From assembly GCA_937967875.1 (NCBI GenBank), contig CALBTQ010000270.1, forward strand, positions 1-7,978: a stretch of 7,978 bases of DNA, in the 5' to 3' direction. Below are positions 1 to 5,698 of the stretch, piece by piece (position 1 is the first letter of the stretch; each line of letters begins with the position of its first letter). The stretch is from an uncultured Pseudomonadota bacterium. Lineage in GTDB: Bacteria > Lernaellota > Lernaellaia > Lernaellales > Lernaellaceae. Position numbers and translations under genes: made by a program. Below the pieces are notes generated by a model. It was given only the letters and a program-made list of their open reading frames with translations, did no database searches and was not told the origin of the DNA.

Positions 1-45
1 GATCGTATTCGGTGACTGGAGTTCAGACGTGTGCTCTTCCGATCT
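1..45 (+). other. Illumina P7-side adapter, not genomic
   Basis: Positions 12-45 match the standard Illumina read-2 adapter, running from GTGACTGGAGTTC to the ligation end GCTCTTCCGATCT. Positions 1-3 (GAT) fit the end of the P7 oligo and 4-11 (CGTATTCG) occupy the place of an 8-base i7 index. The genome begins at 46. Any reading frame crossing this stretch starts with artificial peptides; the frame opening at 12 begins MTGVQTCALPI, and two others begin MCSSDL and MLFRS. Confidence 0.98.
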
Positions 46-827
46 ACGGCCTGCACACGGCTGCCCTTCATGCCTACGCAGGCGCCGACCGGATCGACGT
101 TCGCGTCGCGGCTGTTCACGGCGATTTTCGCGCGGGCCCCTGGTTCGCGGGCGCAGGCGACGATCGAAACGGTGCCTTCGGCGATTTCGGGCACTTCCAT
201 TTCGAAGAGCTTGCGCATGAACTCGGTGCTCGTGCGGCTCATGACGATCTGCGGCGCGTTGGTCGTATTGCGTACTTCGGTCACGTAGCCGCGGATGCGG
301 TCGCCGACGTTGTAGTTTTCGGTTGGGATCTGATCGCGGAAGTACATGATCGCCTCGGCGCGGCCCAGGTCGATGATCATGTTTTTCTTCTCGAACCGGC
401 GCACGATGCCGTTGACGATTTCGTGTTCGCGATCTTTGTATTCGTTGAAGATGTTTTCCTTTTCGGCGTCGCGGATCTTCTGGAAGATGACCTGTTTGGC
501 CATCTGTGCGGCGATGCGGCCGAATTCGGAAGTTTCGATCTTCTCACCCAACTCGTCGCCGATCTCGCTTTCCGCGTCGATCTTGCGCGCGTCTTCCAAG
601 GTGACCTGTCGTGCCGGATCCTCCACCTCCTCGACTACCTCGCGGAAGCGGAAAAGCTCCACTTCGCCCAAATCCTCGCTGAATTGAGCTTCGATTTCGT
701 ACTCCAGGCCGAGCTTTTTACGCGCCGCGGAGAGCATCGCCGCTTCCAAAGCCTCGATGATCACCGCCCGGGAGAGACCGCGTTCCTTGACGACCGAGTC
801 GATTACGCGGTTCAGATCTGAGTACAT
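46..827 (-). CDS. nusA: Transcription termination/antitermination factor NusA, N-terminal 260 residues (3' end cut by contig end)
   Basis: NusA binds RNA polymerase and controls pausing, intrinsic termination and antitermination. The visible 260 codons cover the N-terminal polymerase-binding domain (about 1-125, opening MYSDLNRVIDSVVKERGLSR), an S1 RNA-binding domain (about 135-200, with VGDRIRGYV at 174-182), and the start of the first KH domain. The KH signature DPVGACVGMKGSRVQA lies at 245-260, and translation runs in frame up to the adapter junction at 46. Bacterial NusA is usually 340-500 residues, so the rest of KH1, KH2 and any C-terminal repeats are missing only because the contig ends. 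The start ATG (825-827) has GGAG on the minus strand at 837-840. It lies 22 bases after the rimP stop, so the two are almost certainly one operon; infB would be expected next. No damage is seen in the visible part. Confidence 0.97.
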
Positions 828-849
828 CTCCCTAATCTCCTTACGTGTG

Positions 850-1332
850 TTAGTCACTAAAATTGTATTGCAACTTCGCCTTGCTCACCGCCGAGGCCGG
901 GATATGAAACAATCGGCCGTCGACTTGGATGGCTATCGCATCAGTCAGCACATCTTCCACCCGCCCGGAAAACCGCTTCCGGCCCTCGATGGTCTCGCGC
1001 GTTTCCAGGAAGATCGTCTTGCCGATCACCGCGCGCACGTCGTCGAGGTTGCGCAATTGACGATCCAGGCCGGGGCTCGATACTTCCAGGTTGTAGGCGC
1101 CCTTGATCGGATCCTCGACGTCCATCACGGCCGACAATTGCCGGCTGACCTTGGCGCAGTCGTCGATGCCCACGCCGTCGAGCGCGTCGATGACCACCCG
1201 CACGCGCGTTTTCCCGTGCGCCCGGTCGCCGAGCACCTCGACCATGTACAGGTCGACGCCGCAGGCCGCGCACACCGGTTCGGCCAGGGCGGCGACCTTC
1301 TTGCTCAGCGTGTTGGTGCGGAGAAAATCCAC
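850..1332 (-). CDS. rimP: Ribosome maturation factor RimP
   Basis: RimP is a cytoplasmic assembly factor needed for maturation of the 30S ribosomal subunit. The product has 160 residues, a normal length for the family. The N-terminal domain (about 1-88) contains the conserved region GIDDCAKVSRQLSAVMD (55-71) and the family signature YNLEVSSPGLDRQL (80-93). The C-terminal part (about 95-155) fits the SH3-like barrel. The start is GTG (1330-1332); no ATG occurs in frame until residue 30, inside the conserved domain. AAGG on the minus strand about nine bases upstream can serve as the ribosome binding site. The gene is followed by nusA after 22 bases, the classical rimP-nusA arrangement. A strong intrinsic terminator lies 32 bases before the start, so expression may depend on readthrough. 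Confidence 0.97.
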   Translation of the reverse strand: MDFLRTNTLSKKVAALAEPVCAACGVDLYMVEVLGDRAHGKTRVRVVIDALDGVGIDDCAKVSRQLSAVMDVEDPIKGAYNLEVSSPGLDRQLRNLDDVRAVIGKTIFLETRETIEGRKRFSGRVEDVLTDAIAIQVDGRLFHIPASAVSKAKLQYNFSD

Positions 1333-1364
1333 AGTAAATAACCTTCGAGTGTCGTTTCAACCAC

Positions 1365-1397
1365 AAAAAATAGCGGGTGCCCGAAGGCCGCCCGCTA
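1365..1397 (-). terminator. Intrinsic terminator (attenuator) in the rimP-nusA leader
   Basis: Read on the minus strand, TAGCGGG (1397-1391) pairs perfectly with CCCGCTA (1377-1371). Inside this stem is a second short stem GCC/GGC closed by a TTCG tetraloop. Six T residues follow at once (1370-1365). This is the full layout of a Rho-independent terminator. It points toward rimP and lies just upstream of the rimP start, so it would stop leader transcripts before the operon. No convincing minus-strand gene lies upstream whose end it could serve. NusA is known to autoregulate its own operon through leader termination in some bacteria, which makes an attenuator the natural reading. Confidence 0.8.
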
Positions 1398-1423
1398 CCA
1401 AGCGTGCGATAATTTTCGGTGTC

Positions 1424-1452
1424 CATATACCCGTTTATTAATGAGAATGCAA
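1424..1452 (-). promoter_or_regulatory. Candidate promoter for rimP-nusA
   Basis: On the minus strand TTGCAT (1452-1447) is followed after 17 bases by TATATG (1429-1424). Both boxes match the sigma-70 consensus only partly. Placement upstream of the leader terminator would give a short leader that contains the hairpin. An alternative pair in the same AT-rich stretch is TTGCAC with TAATAA, spaced 19 bases. Confidence 0.3.
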
Positions 1453-1568
1453 GAGGTAAGTGCAACTTTCGCAAAGATTTTTTGCCTTTTTCCATTACTT
1501 TTTTTAGGAAATCGCGATCGGGATGAAAAAAGGGCCGCAGGGGCGAAATTCGGCCGAAAAATGGGCAA

Positions 1569-1598
1569 TTGTCGGTGGGGGGCGTTGTGCGGTAAATA
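1569..1598 (+). promoter_or_regulatory. Candidate promoter for the metallo-hydrolase gene
   Basis: TTGTCG (1569-1574) and TAAATA (1593-1598) are separated by 18 bases and lie about 50 bases before the ATG at 1646. The -35 box matches the sigma-70 consensus at four of six positions, the -10 box at about three. The call is weak. Confidence 0.25.
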
Positions 1599-1645
1599 GA
1601 GGGCATTGAGCGGAAGAAATGATTGCAACAACGAACGGATAGATC

Positions 1646-2404
1646 ATGCGTTTGATTCTTTTGGGCACCGGCGGCTGTTTTGCCACCCCGCAACGCAAGG
1701 CGCCTGCGGCGTTGGTGGATTGCGCCGGCGGACAGTGGCTCGTCGACTGCGGCGAGGATGCCTGGCGGTCGCTGGCCAAGGCCGGTTACGACGGCAACGA
1801 AATCGACGGTATTCTGTTTACCCACTACCACCTGGATCACACGGGCGGTCTGGCCTCGCTGCTGTTCGGTCTGTGGGCGCAAAAGCGGCGGCAAAAGCCG
1901 CTGACGATCGTCGGTCCGCCGGGATTGTCGCGGCTGGCGCAGGGGCTGCCCGCGGCCTTTGGCGAGTGGCTCGACGAACTGGACTTCACCCTCGAATGGC
2001 GGGAAGTCGCGCTGCCTGACACGTTCATGCTGCATGACGAGTTGCATGTACGGTGCGTCGAGGTGGTGCATTCGCCGAAGCTGACCTGTGTGGGCTACCG
2101 CCTGGAAGCGGAGGGGAGAATCCTGGCCGTTTCCGGCGATACCGAACTGTGCCCGGGATTGGTCGAACTGGCCGCCGGCGCCGACGTGCTGCTGGCCGAG
2201 GCGGGCACGCCCGACGATGCGCCGCGCCCGGGACATGTGACGCCCTCCGCCTTGGGCGTGATGGCCGCGGCCAATAGCGTGCAACGGATCATCCTCACGC
2301 ACTTCGCCATTCCGGCCCAGGCCGAGGCGTTGCGGCAGGCGACCGAAAAAACGTTCGGCGGCCCGGTGAGCGCGGCCGCCGACGGTGACGTCTTCGAGAT
2401 TTGA
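1646..2404 (+). CDS. Metallo-beta-lactamase-fold hydrolase, RNase Z-like
   Basis: The 252-residue product has the complete metal-binding set of the RNase Z branch of the metallo-beta-lactamase fold. It shows H60-x-H62-x-D64-H65 (THYHLDHTGG), H142 followed by P144 and GYRLE (150-154), D165 in SGDT, H197 in GHVT, and H219 in LTHF. These would bind two zinc ions in the active site. The N-terminus MRLILLGTGGCFATP is the usual opening beta strand of this group. At 252 residues it is shorter than ElaC-type RNase Z (about 300), and I see no clear flexible arm for tRNA binding. It may therefore be a YhfI-like relative, with tRNA 3' processing possible but not shown. The ATG at 1646 has only a weak GGAT upstream. 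The gene converges on the next with three bases between stop codons. Confidence 0.88.
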   Translation: MRLILLGTGGCFATPQRKAPAALVDCAGGQWLVDCGEDAWRSLAKAGYDGNEIDGILFTHYHLDHTGGLASLLFGLWAQKRRQKPLTIVGPPGLSRLAQGLPAAFGEWLDELDFTLEWREVALPDTFMLHDELHVRCVEVVHSPKLTCVGYRLEAEGRILAVSGDTELCPGLVELAAGADVLLAEAGTPDDAPRPGHVTPSALGVMAAANSVQRIILTHFAIPAQAEALRQATEKTFGGPVSAAADGDVFEI

Positions 2405-2407
2405 CGA

Positions 2408-3199
2408 TTAGAGTTCGCCGAGAATTTCCTTGCGTTTCTGCTCGTATTCCTCTTGGGTGATCAATCCTTTATCGAGCAGGTCCTTCAACTCCTGCAGACG
2501 CGCGGCGGTGTCCTTGGCCGGCTCGGGCGTCGGCGTGGCTTCTTCCACCGTCGTTACGGTTTTGAAGGTCGTCAAGTCGATCTGCACCCAGTTGCGCCGC
2601 GCCTTTTCCAGCCACTTGTCGCCGGGAACGATCGGCGGGGCGTCGATGCCCTGGTCCGGCTTGAGCGCCAGGCGCTTCGAATCGGTGTACACCTTGTCGC
2701 GCGGGTCGGCGCGATACAGTTCGCGATCGGGATTTATCAGTTCGAGGTTCATGTTGCCCAGCACGATGTTGAGCTTGTTGTCCTTCACGTAGCAGATGCC
2801 GTCGGTCAGGTGCTTGGTTTTGAACAGTAGTTCCTGCTTCATGTCGGTGACGGCGAAGTGCACCCACTGATCGGCCGTCGCCTGGGCCAGCGCCTCGGTC
2901 AGGGCGGTCGCCAACCGCGACGCCTCGCGCTCCGAGAACACCGGACCGGCCTGGCGCCAGGCCATGAAGTTGTACTCCTCGTAAGCCAGTTCGCCGAGCA
3001 TGTCACGCAGTCGCTCGGGCGCGATCTGCGCCGGATGCGCAAAGCCCTGCGCTACGATTTGATCGTCTTTATCGACTAGGTATTGCAACCAGATGTGTTC
3101 CGGGTCGTCGTCTTCGATGACCACATTCTTGATCTTCGCCGCGCAGGCGGTGCACAGAATCGTCAGCAACAGGAAAACGATCAGCGATCGCAGTTTCAT
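2408..3199 (-). CDS. Putative lipoprotein with C-terminal SHOCT domain
   Basis: The 263-residue product begins MKLRSLIVFLLLTILCTAC, a positively charged end, a hydrophobic core, then Cys19 as the likely lipidation site. The box is unusual because cysteine, not Leu/Val/Ile, stands at -3 (C-T-A-C). The middle (about 20-230) has no family I recognise. The last 30 residues (234-263), with LLDKGLITQEEYEQKRKEIL, form a SHOCT motif, a short helical tail often found at the end of membrane or envelope proteins and thought to promote oligomerisation. Just before it is a Pro/Thr/Glu linker (EEATPTPEPAKD). I chose the ATG at 3197-3199 because GAGG lies six bases upstream; the longer frame from 3244 has no such site and would bury the signal peptide. 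It follows the DUF192 gene by 60 bases on the same strand and is probably cotranscribed. Confidence 0.85.
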   Translation of the reverse strand: MKLRSLIVFLLLTILCTACAAKIKNVVIEDDDPEHIWLQYLVDKDDQIVAQGFAHPAQIAPERLRDMLGELAYEEYNFMAWRQAGPVFSEREASRLATALTEALAQATADQWVHFAVTDMKQELLFKTKHLTDGICYVKDNKLNIVLGNMNLELINPDRELYRADPRDKVYTDSKRLALKPDQGIDAPPIVPGDKWLEKARRNWVQIDLTTFKTVTTVEEATPTPEPAKDTAARLQELKDLLDKGLITQEEYEQKRKEILGEL

Positions 3200-3259
3200 C
3201 TTCAACCTCGTTTCGTTGGTGGAAAACCGGGTGATTGTAGGCATGGACGTGACGGGCGA

Positions 3260-3688
3260 TCAAGGCGTGGGCAGGTTTTTAATTGTATCGCCGACCTTGA
3301 AGCCGTGGCGGGTGAACCAGCCCTGGTTGACCTCCAGCGCGTAGCGCACCGGGTAACGGCTGTGGTGCAGCTCGGTGGTCTGCGGCTCCATCGGCTCGAT
3401 CTGCAGAATGTCGCCGTTGTCGCCGAGAAAGGCCACGTCCAGCGGGACCTTCGTGTTTTTCATCCAGAACGCCATCTGGCGCTTGTCCCGGTAGACGAAC
3501 AACATGCCCTGATTTTTCGGCAGCGACTCGCGGTACATCAAGCCGGTGCGGTGCTGATCGTTGGTGCGGGCGATTTCCACGTGCAGGGTTTTCTTGCCGA
3601 TGTGCAGCGGCCACAGCCCTTCGGCGGGCGAGTTGCAGGCCGCCAGCAGCAGGCCGAAAAAGCAAAGCAGGGCGATGGTGCGCCGCAT
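3260..3688 (-). CDS. DUF192 (UPF0127/COG1430) family lipoprotein
   Basis: The product has 142 residues. Residues 1-18 (MRRTIALLCFFGLLLAAC) are a lipoprotein signal peptide with an orthodox LAAC box, so Cys18 is probably lipidated and the protein sits in the envelope. The rest matches the small DUF192 fold: ARTNDQHRTGLMYRESL (40-56), GMLFVY (61-66), the hallmark FWMKNTKVPLDVAF (74-87), then RYALEVNQGWF (115-125) and VGDTI (132-136). The biochemical role of the family is unknown. The ATG at 3686-3688 is chosen because GGAGG lies six bases upstream and the signal peptide starts there; the open frame extends to 3790 without support. It is divergent from cmk and followed by the SHOCT lipoprotein. 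Confidence 0.92.
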   Translation of the reverse strand: MRRTIALLCFFGLLLAACNSPAEGLWPLHIGKKTLHVEIARTNDQHRTGLMYRESLPKNQGMLFVYRDKRQMAFWMKNTKVPLDVAFLGDNGDILQIEPMEPQTTELHHSRYPVRYALEVNQGWFTRHGFKVGDTIKNLPTP

Positions 3689-3779
3689 GATCTTCCTCCG
3701 TGGTTGCCCGTCGAGAATACCGGCCGCGACGCAAGCGGGCAAGCGCGGCGAGCGTCGCGGTTGAAAGAACGCCCGGATG

Positions 3780-3809
3780 CGGGTATGCATGAAGGGTCAT
3801 CCATACCCG
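3780..3809 (+). promoter_or_regulatory. Imperfect 30-base hairpin just before the cmk ribosome binding site
   Basis: CGGGTATG (3780-3787) pairs perfectly with CATACCCG (3802-3809). Inside, a single C/C mismatch is followed by ATGA/TCAT (3789-3792 with 3797-3800) and a four-base AGGG loop. Twelve base pairs in 30 bases is far more than chance arrangement would suggest. It ends nine bases before the GAGG of cmk (3818-3821) and has no T tract, so it is not an ordinary terminator. It may be an operator or an RNA structure that affects cmk translation. Confidence 0.6.
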
Positions 3810-3826
3810 GGACAAGCGAGGAAGCG

Positions 3827-4498
3827 ATGAGCCGAGCCAAGCCGATTGTGGCGATCGACGGCCCGAGCGGATCGGGCAAAAGCACGGTCAGTAAACTGGT
3901 GGCGCAGCAACTGGGCTTCGTGTATCTGGACACCGGCGCGATGTACCGCTGCGTCGGGCTGCTCGCCCTGCGCCGCCGCGTCGATCCGCTCAATGAGGAT
4001 GAGTTCCAACCGCTGCTGGACACGCTGACGATCTCCTTCGAGCGCGATCATCAGGGCGGCCAGCACGTCTTTTGCAACGACGAGCAGGTCACGCGGGCGA
4101 TTCGCGGGCACGAGGTCAGCCAGGCGGCGAGTAAGGTCAGCAGCCTGCCGGTGGTGCGCTCGCGGCTGGTGGCCATGCAGCGCGAGATGGGCGCGGGCGG
4201 CGGTGTGGTGATGGAAGGGCGCGACATCGGCACCAACGTGTTTCCCGACGCCGAGGTAAAGGTGTTTCTCACCGCCTCGGCCCAGGTGCGCGCGCGTCGC
4301 CGCTACGAGGAGCTCAAGGCGCGCGGCGAGGATGTCGAGTACGGCGTCGTCCTGACCGACCAGCTCGAACGCGACGAACGCGACAGCCGGCGCGAACTCA
4401 ACCCGCTGATCCAGGCGCCCGACGCCCATTTGCTGGACACTTCGAACCTGACCATCGACCAGGTCGTCGCCCAGATCGTTATGTGGGCGCAGGGATAA
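3827..4498 (+). CDS. cmk: Cytidylate kinase (CMP/dCMP kinase)
   Basis: Cmk transfers phosphate from ATP to CMP or dCMP in the cytoplasm, feeding CTP and dCTP synthesis. The product has 223 residues, close to the 227 of E. coli. It shows the P-loop GPSGSGKST (12-20) after the beta strand IVAID, the CMP-binding LDTGAMYR segment, the large NMP-binding insert typical of bacterial Cmk, the conserved VVMEGRDIGTNVFPDAEVKV block, and the lid arginines in RARRRYEEL and DERDSRRELNPL. The ATG at 3827 is preceded by GAGG with five bases between. The frame is open upstream to 3083, but that part lies antisense to the lipoprotein genes and is not coding. Cmk often precedes rpsA or aroA/ispH genes, but here repeat-rich DNA follows. 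The stop TAA lies inside CAGGGATAATCC, a word also found at the end of the helix-turn-helix gene. Confidence 0.97.
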   Translation: MSRAKPIVAIDGPSGSGKSTVSKLVAQQLGFVYLDTGAMYRCVGLLALRRRVDPLNEDEFQPLLDTLTISFERDHQGGQHVFCNDEQVTRAIRGHEVSQAASKVSSLPVVRSRLVAMQREMGAGGGVVMEGRDIGTNVFPDAEVKVFLTASAQVRARRRYEELKARGEDVEYGVVLTDQLERDERDSRRELNPLIQAPDAHLLDTSNLTIDQVVAQIVMWAQG

Positions 4499-4502
4499 TC
4501 CT

Positions 4503-4612
4503 CCGCATGGGGAAGGGCTCTCTTTGTCATTTCCGCGAAGGCGGACATGTCCGCCGTAGTTTCAACGAAGGCGGAAATCCAGGACCAGCCGTTACCTTTC
4601 CTGACCTTATCA
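4503..4612 (+). repeat. Dispersed palindromic repeat, family A, copy 1 (after cmk)
   Basis: This copy runs from CCGCATGGGG through TTGTCATTTCCGCGAAGGCGG to AATCCAGGA and TTACCTTTCCTGAC. The same order of blocks is found at about 6763-6838 and 6979-7066. Its core has been enlarged: CGAAGGCGGA occurs at 4536-4545 and again at 4566-4575, so 30 bases were gained between direct repeats. A perfect 16-base palindrome, GGCGGACATGTCCGCC, lies at 4540-4555. No gene is seen here. Confidence 0.75.
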
Positions 4613-4622
4613 GCGTGCTCCA

Positions 4623-4738
4623 GTGGGACAAATGGGACACTTTGGGACACTTTTGTCCCACCAAAATTTTGATAATCACCTGCGATATCGATAGGTTATG
4701 AAAATTGATGGTGGGACACTTGGGGAAAAGTGTCCCAC
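4623..4738. repeat. 116-bp inverted-repeat element built of TGGGACA/TGTCCCA words
   Basis: The left arm holds three direct TGGGACA words (starting at 4624, 4633, 4643) and then TGTCCCAC (4654-4661). The right arm is a perfect hairpin, GTGGGACACTT (4711-4721) with AAGTGTCCCAC (4728-4738) around a six-base loop. The inner flanks also mirror one another, CCAAAATTTTGAT against ATGAAAATTGATGG. About 25 AT-rich bases lie in the centre. There is no T tract after the hairpin. It resembles a small non-autonomous element or a multi-site operator; no coding frame is apparent. Confidence 0.65.
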
Positions 4739-4791
4739 GTGAATAGTACGGGCGTATGAGTGTTGAAAAGGATAATGAAAATAGTTACTTT

Positions 4792-4867
4792 GTCATTCTC
4801 GGACTTGATCCGAGAATCCAGGACTCCTTTAATGCCGTGCAAAGCGCGGCCACCTTTTTAAAAAAGG
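4792..4867 (+). repeat. Dispersed repeat, family B (about 75 bp), forward copy
   Basis: The element begins GTCATTCTCGGACTTGATCC, in which ATTCTCGGA (4795-4803) pairs with TCCGAGAAT (4809-4817). It continues AATCCAGGACTCC, GCC, AAAGCGCGGC and a T-rich/A-rich end. A reverse-complement copy with the same block order lies at about 6837-6910. Such repeats give spurious peptides such as LGLDPRIQDS. Confidence 0.75.
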
Positions 4868-4912
4868 ATACAGCACGATCGATTGCTCTCGGGGCTTGGA
4901 TCAGGTTCGGCG

Positions 4913-4952
4913 TGTCATCTCGACCGGAGCAAAGCGGAGCGGAGAGATCCCT
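4913..4952 (+). repeat. Dispersed repeat, family C (TGTCATCTCGACCG type)
   Basis: It starts TGTCATCTCGACCGGAGC and ends GGAGAGATCCC, with ATCTC and GAGAT as inverted ends. Two shorter relatives in the opposite orientation lie at 5450-5485 and 5553-5580. Confidence 0.7.
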
Positions 4953-5109
4953 TATCCTCGCCTTTTGTGGGCATTGTAGCGTAAAAACCCTTATTATGAC
5001 AGCATAACAGACACGACGAGGCAAATTATGCCGATAAATGAGCGATAATCGAGGGATATAGTATTTATATGATGCGATAATAATGTATTATTTCAGATAA
5101 TAACCATGA
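4953..5109. other. AT-rich intergenic stretch with no gene
   Basis: From about 4975 to 5105 the sequence is clearly more AT-rich than the surroundings. It contains short inverted words such as AATAAT/ATTATT around 5081-5096. I see no gene, tRNA or convincing promoter. It lies directly before the G-rich run and the recombinase remnant and may mark an insertion or deletion boundary. Confidence 0.5.
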
Positions 5110-5449
5110 GTGAGTGCCCCTGCGGGGGGAAGGCGGGGGAGGGGGCGGACCGGACCTGGGTTTGACCCTTTCGACCAAAGCCGCGAGCGCATTGCCGATA
5201 TCGACGCCATTGTCGCCGGGCTGGAAAACAACCCACTGACCGAGCAGATGGTATCGGGCGCACTGAGCAACCTCGACCAGGTGTGGGACGAGCTTTTCCC
5301 GGTCGAGCAAGCGCGAATTATGAAGCTGTTGGTCGATAAGGTGATCGTCCACGAAGACCGAGCCGAGGTGCTCATGCGCTCCGACGGGCTTCACAGCTTA
5401 GTCGACGTACTGGACAGCAGAGAAGAAAGGGCAAGGATGACGGGGCAAA

Positions 5450-5485
5450 AGGGATCCACTCGGCTTCGCTACGGTCGAGATGACA
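5450..5485 (-). repeat. Dispersed repeat, family C, reverse copy
   Basis: Read on the minus strand it begins TGTCATCTCGACCGTAGCG and ends GGATCCC, matching the start of the copy at 4913. It lies within the open frame downstream of the recombinase remnant. Confidence 0.65.
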
Positions 5486-5511
5486 GGCGGAGGCCGTTTT
5501 GTGGGCGTAGC

Positions 5512-5539
5512 CAGATCCCAAATCAAGTTTGGGATGACA
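5512..5539 (-). repeat. Dispersed palindromic repeat, family D
   Basis: ATCCCAAA (5515-5522) and TTTGGGAT (5528-5535) form a perfect eight-base stem around TCAAG. The minus strand begins TGTCATCCCAAACTTGATTT, with the same TGTCAT lead found in the other families. Confidence 0.7.
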
Positions 5540-5552
5540 AGAAGAGGCAAAG

Positions 5553-5580
5553 CGATCTCTCCACTACGGTCGAGATGACA
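5553..5580 (-). repeat. Dispersed repeat, family C, short reverse copy
   Basis: The minus strand reads TGTCATCTCGACCGTAGTGG and ends GAGAGATC. It is a shorter relative of the copies at 4913 and 5450 and ends just before the TAA at 5581-5583. Confidence 0.65.
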
Positions 5581-5621
5581 TAATGCCATATGATAAAAAA
5601 GGTTGCGGCAAGATCGGCTGG

Positions 5622-5650
5622 TCCTGGATTCCCGCCTACGCGGGAATGAC
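5622..5650 (-). repeat. Dispersed palindromic repeat, family A core, reverse copy
   Basis: ATTCCCGC (5628-5635) and GCGGGAAT (5640-5647) form a perfect stem around CTAC, flanked by TCCTGG and GAC. It is the reverse complement of the core at 6783-6811. Translated, such repeats give false peptides like FPRRRESR. Confidence 0.8.
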
Positions 5651-5698
5651 GAGGATAATCTTCCCCCACCCCTTCCCATACCCCCGTACGGGACTTAG

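Larger units (their letters stand above)
1333..1645. other. Divergent intergenic region between rimP and the hydrolase gene
   Basis: These 313 bases separate two divergently oriented genes. They hold the rimP-facing terminator and candidate promoters for both directions. The central part (about 1410-1515) is AT-rich and T-rich, unlike the coding flanks. A weak hairpin GCAAA/TTTGC at 1471-1485 is also present. A 78-codon minus-strand open frame (1395-1631) crosses the region but has no recognisable domain or ribosome binding site, and I do not call it a gene. Confidence 0.7.
5110..5583 (+). pseudogene. C-terminal remnant of a large serine recombinase
   Basis: About 89 residues (5161-5427) look like the end of a large serine recombinase (resolvase/invertase type, used by phages and integrative elements). 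The visible match is the coiled region ERIADIDAIVAGLENNPLTE, then LDQVWDELFPVEQARIMKLL, then a beta segment and SDGLHSLVDVL. The catalytic serine domain and the zinc-ribbon domain are absent. A TGA lies just before the GTG at 5110, and the preceding G-rich codons (5113-5160) are not recombinase sequence, so the 5' end has been lost. Downstream of about 5427 the frame runs into palindromic repeats before a TAA at 5583, so its end is also foreign. It cannot act as a recombinase. The identification rests on motif memory of the family, not a search. Confidence 0.7.

Noticed and set aside
12..821. 269-codon plus-strand open frame, with shorter ones starting at 29 and 31
   Set aside because: They begin in adapter sequence (MTGVQTCALPI, MCSSDL, MLFRS) and run antisense to nusA.
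1471..1490. Hairpin GCAAA/TTTGC followed by T residues on the plus strand, as a terminator
   Set aside because: The stem is only five weak pairs and no plus-strand gene lies upstream for it to end.
1395..1631. 78-codon minus-strand frame upstream of rimP
   Set aside because: No domain, no ribosome binding site, and it overlaps the leader terminator stem and promoter region.
941..2302. 453-codon minus-strand open frame
   Set aside because: It is out of frame with rimP and antisense to the metallo-hydrolase, both of which have complete family motifs; long open frames are common in G+C-rich DNA.
3083..3826. N-terminal extension of cmk
   Set aside because: The extension is antisense to two lipoprotein genes; ATG 3827 has a good ribosome binding site and matches the known Cmk N-terminus.
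4756..5007. 83-codon plus-strand frame containing LGLDPRIQDS
   Set aside because: The recognisable peptide is translation of a dispersed repeat; the rest crosses another repeat.
5450..5650. CRISPR array
   Set aside because: The repeats belong to different families, are not evenly spaced, and no cas gene is present.
5398..5679. Minus-strand frames containing FPRRRESR or HSRVGGNPG
   Set aside because: These are translations of family A palindromic repeats, a familiar source of false proteins.
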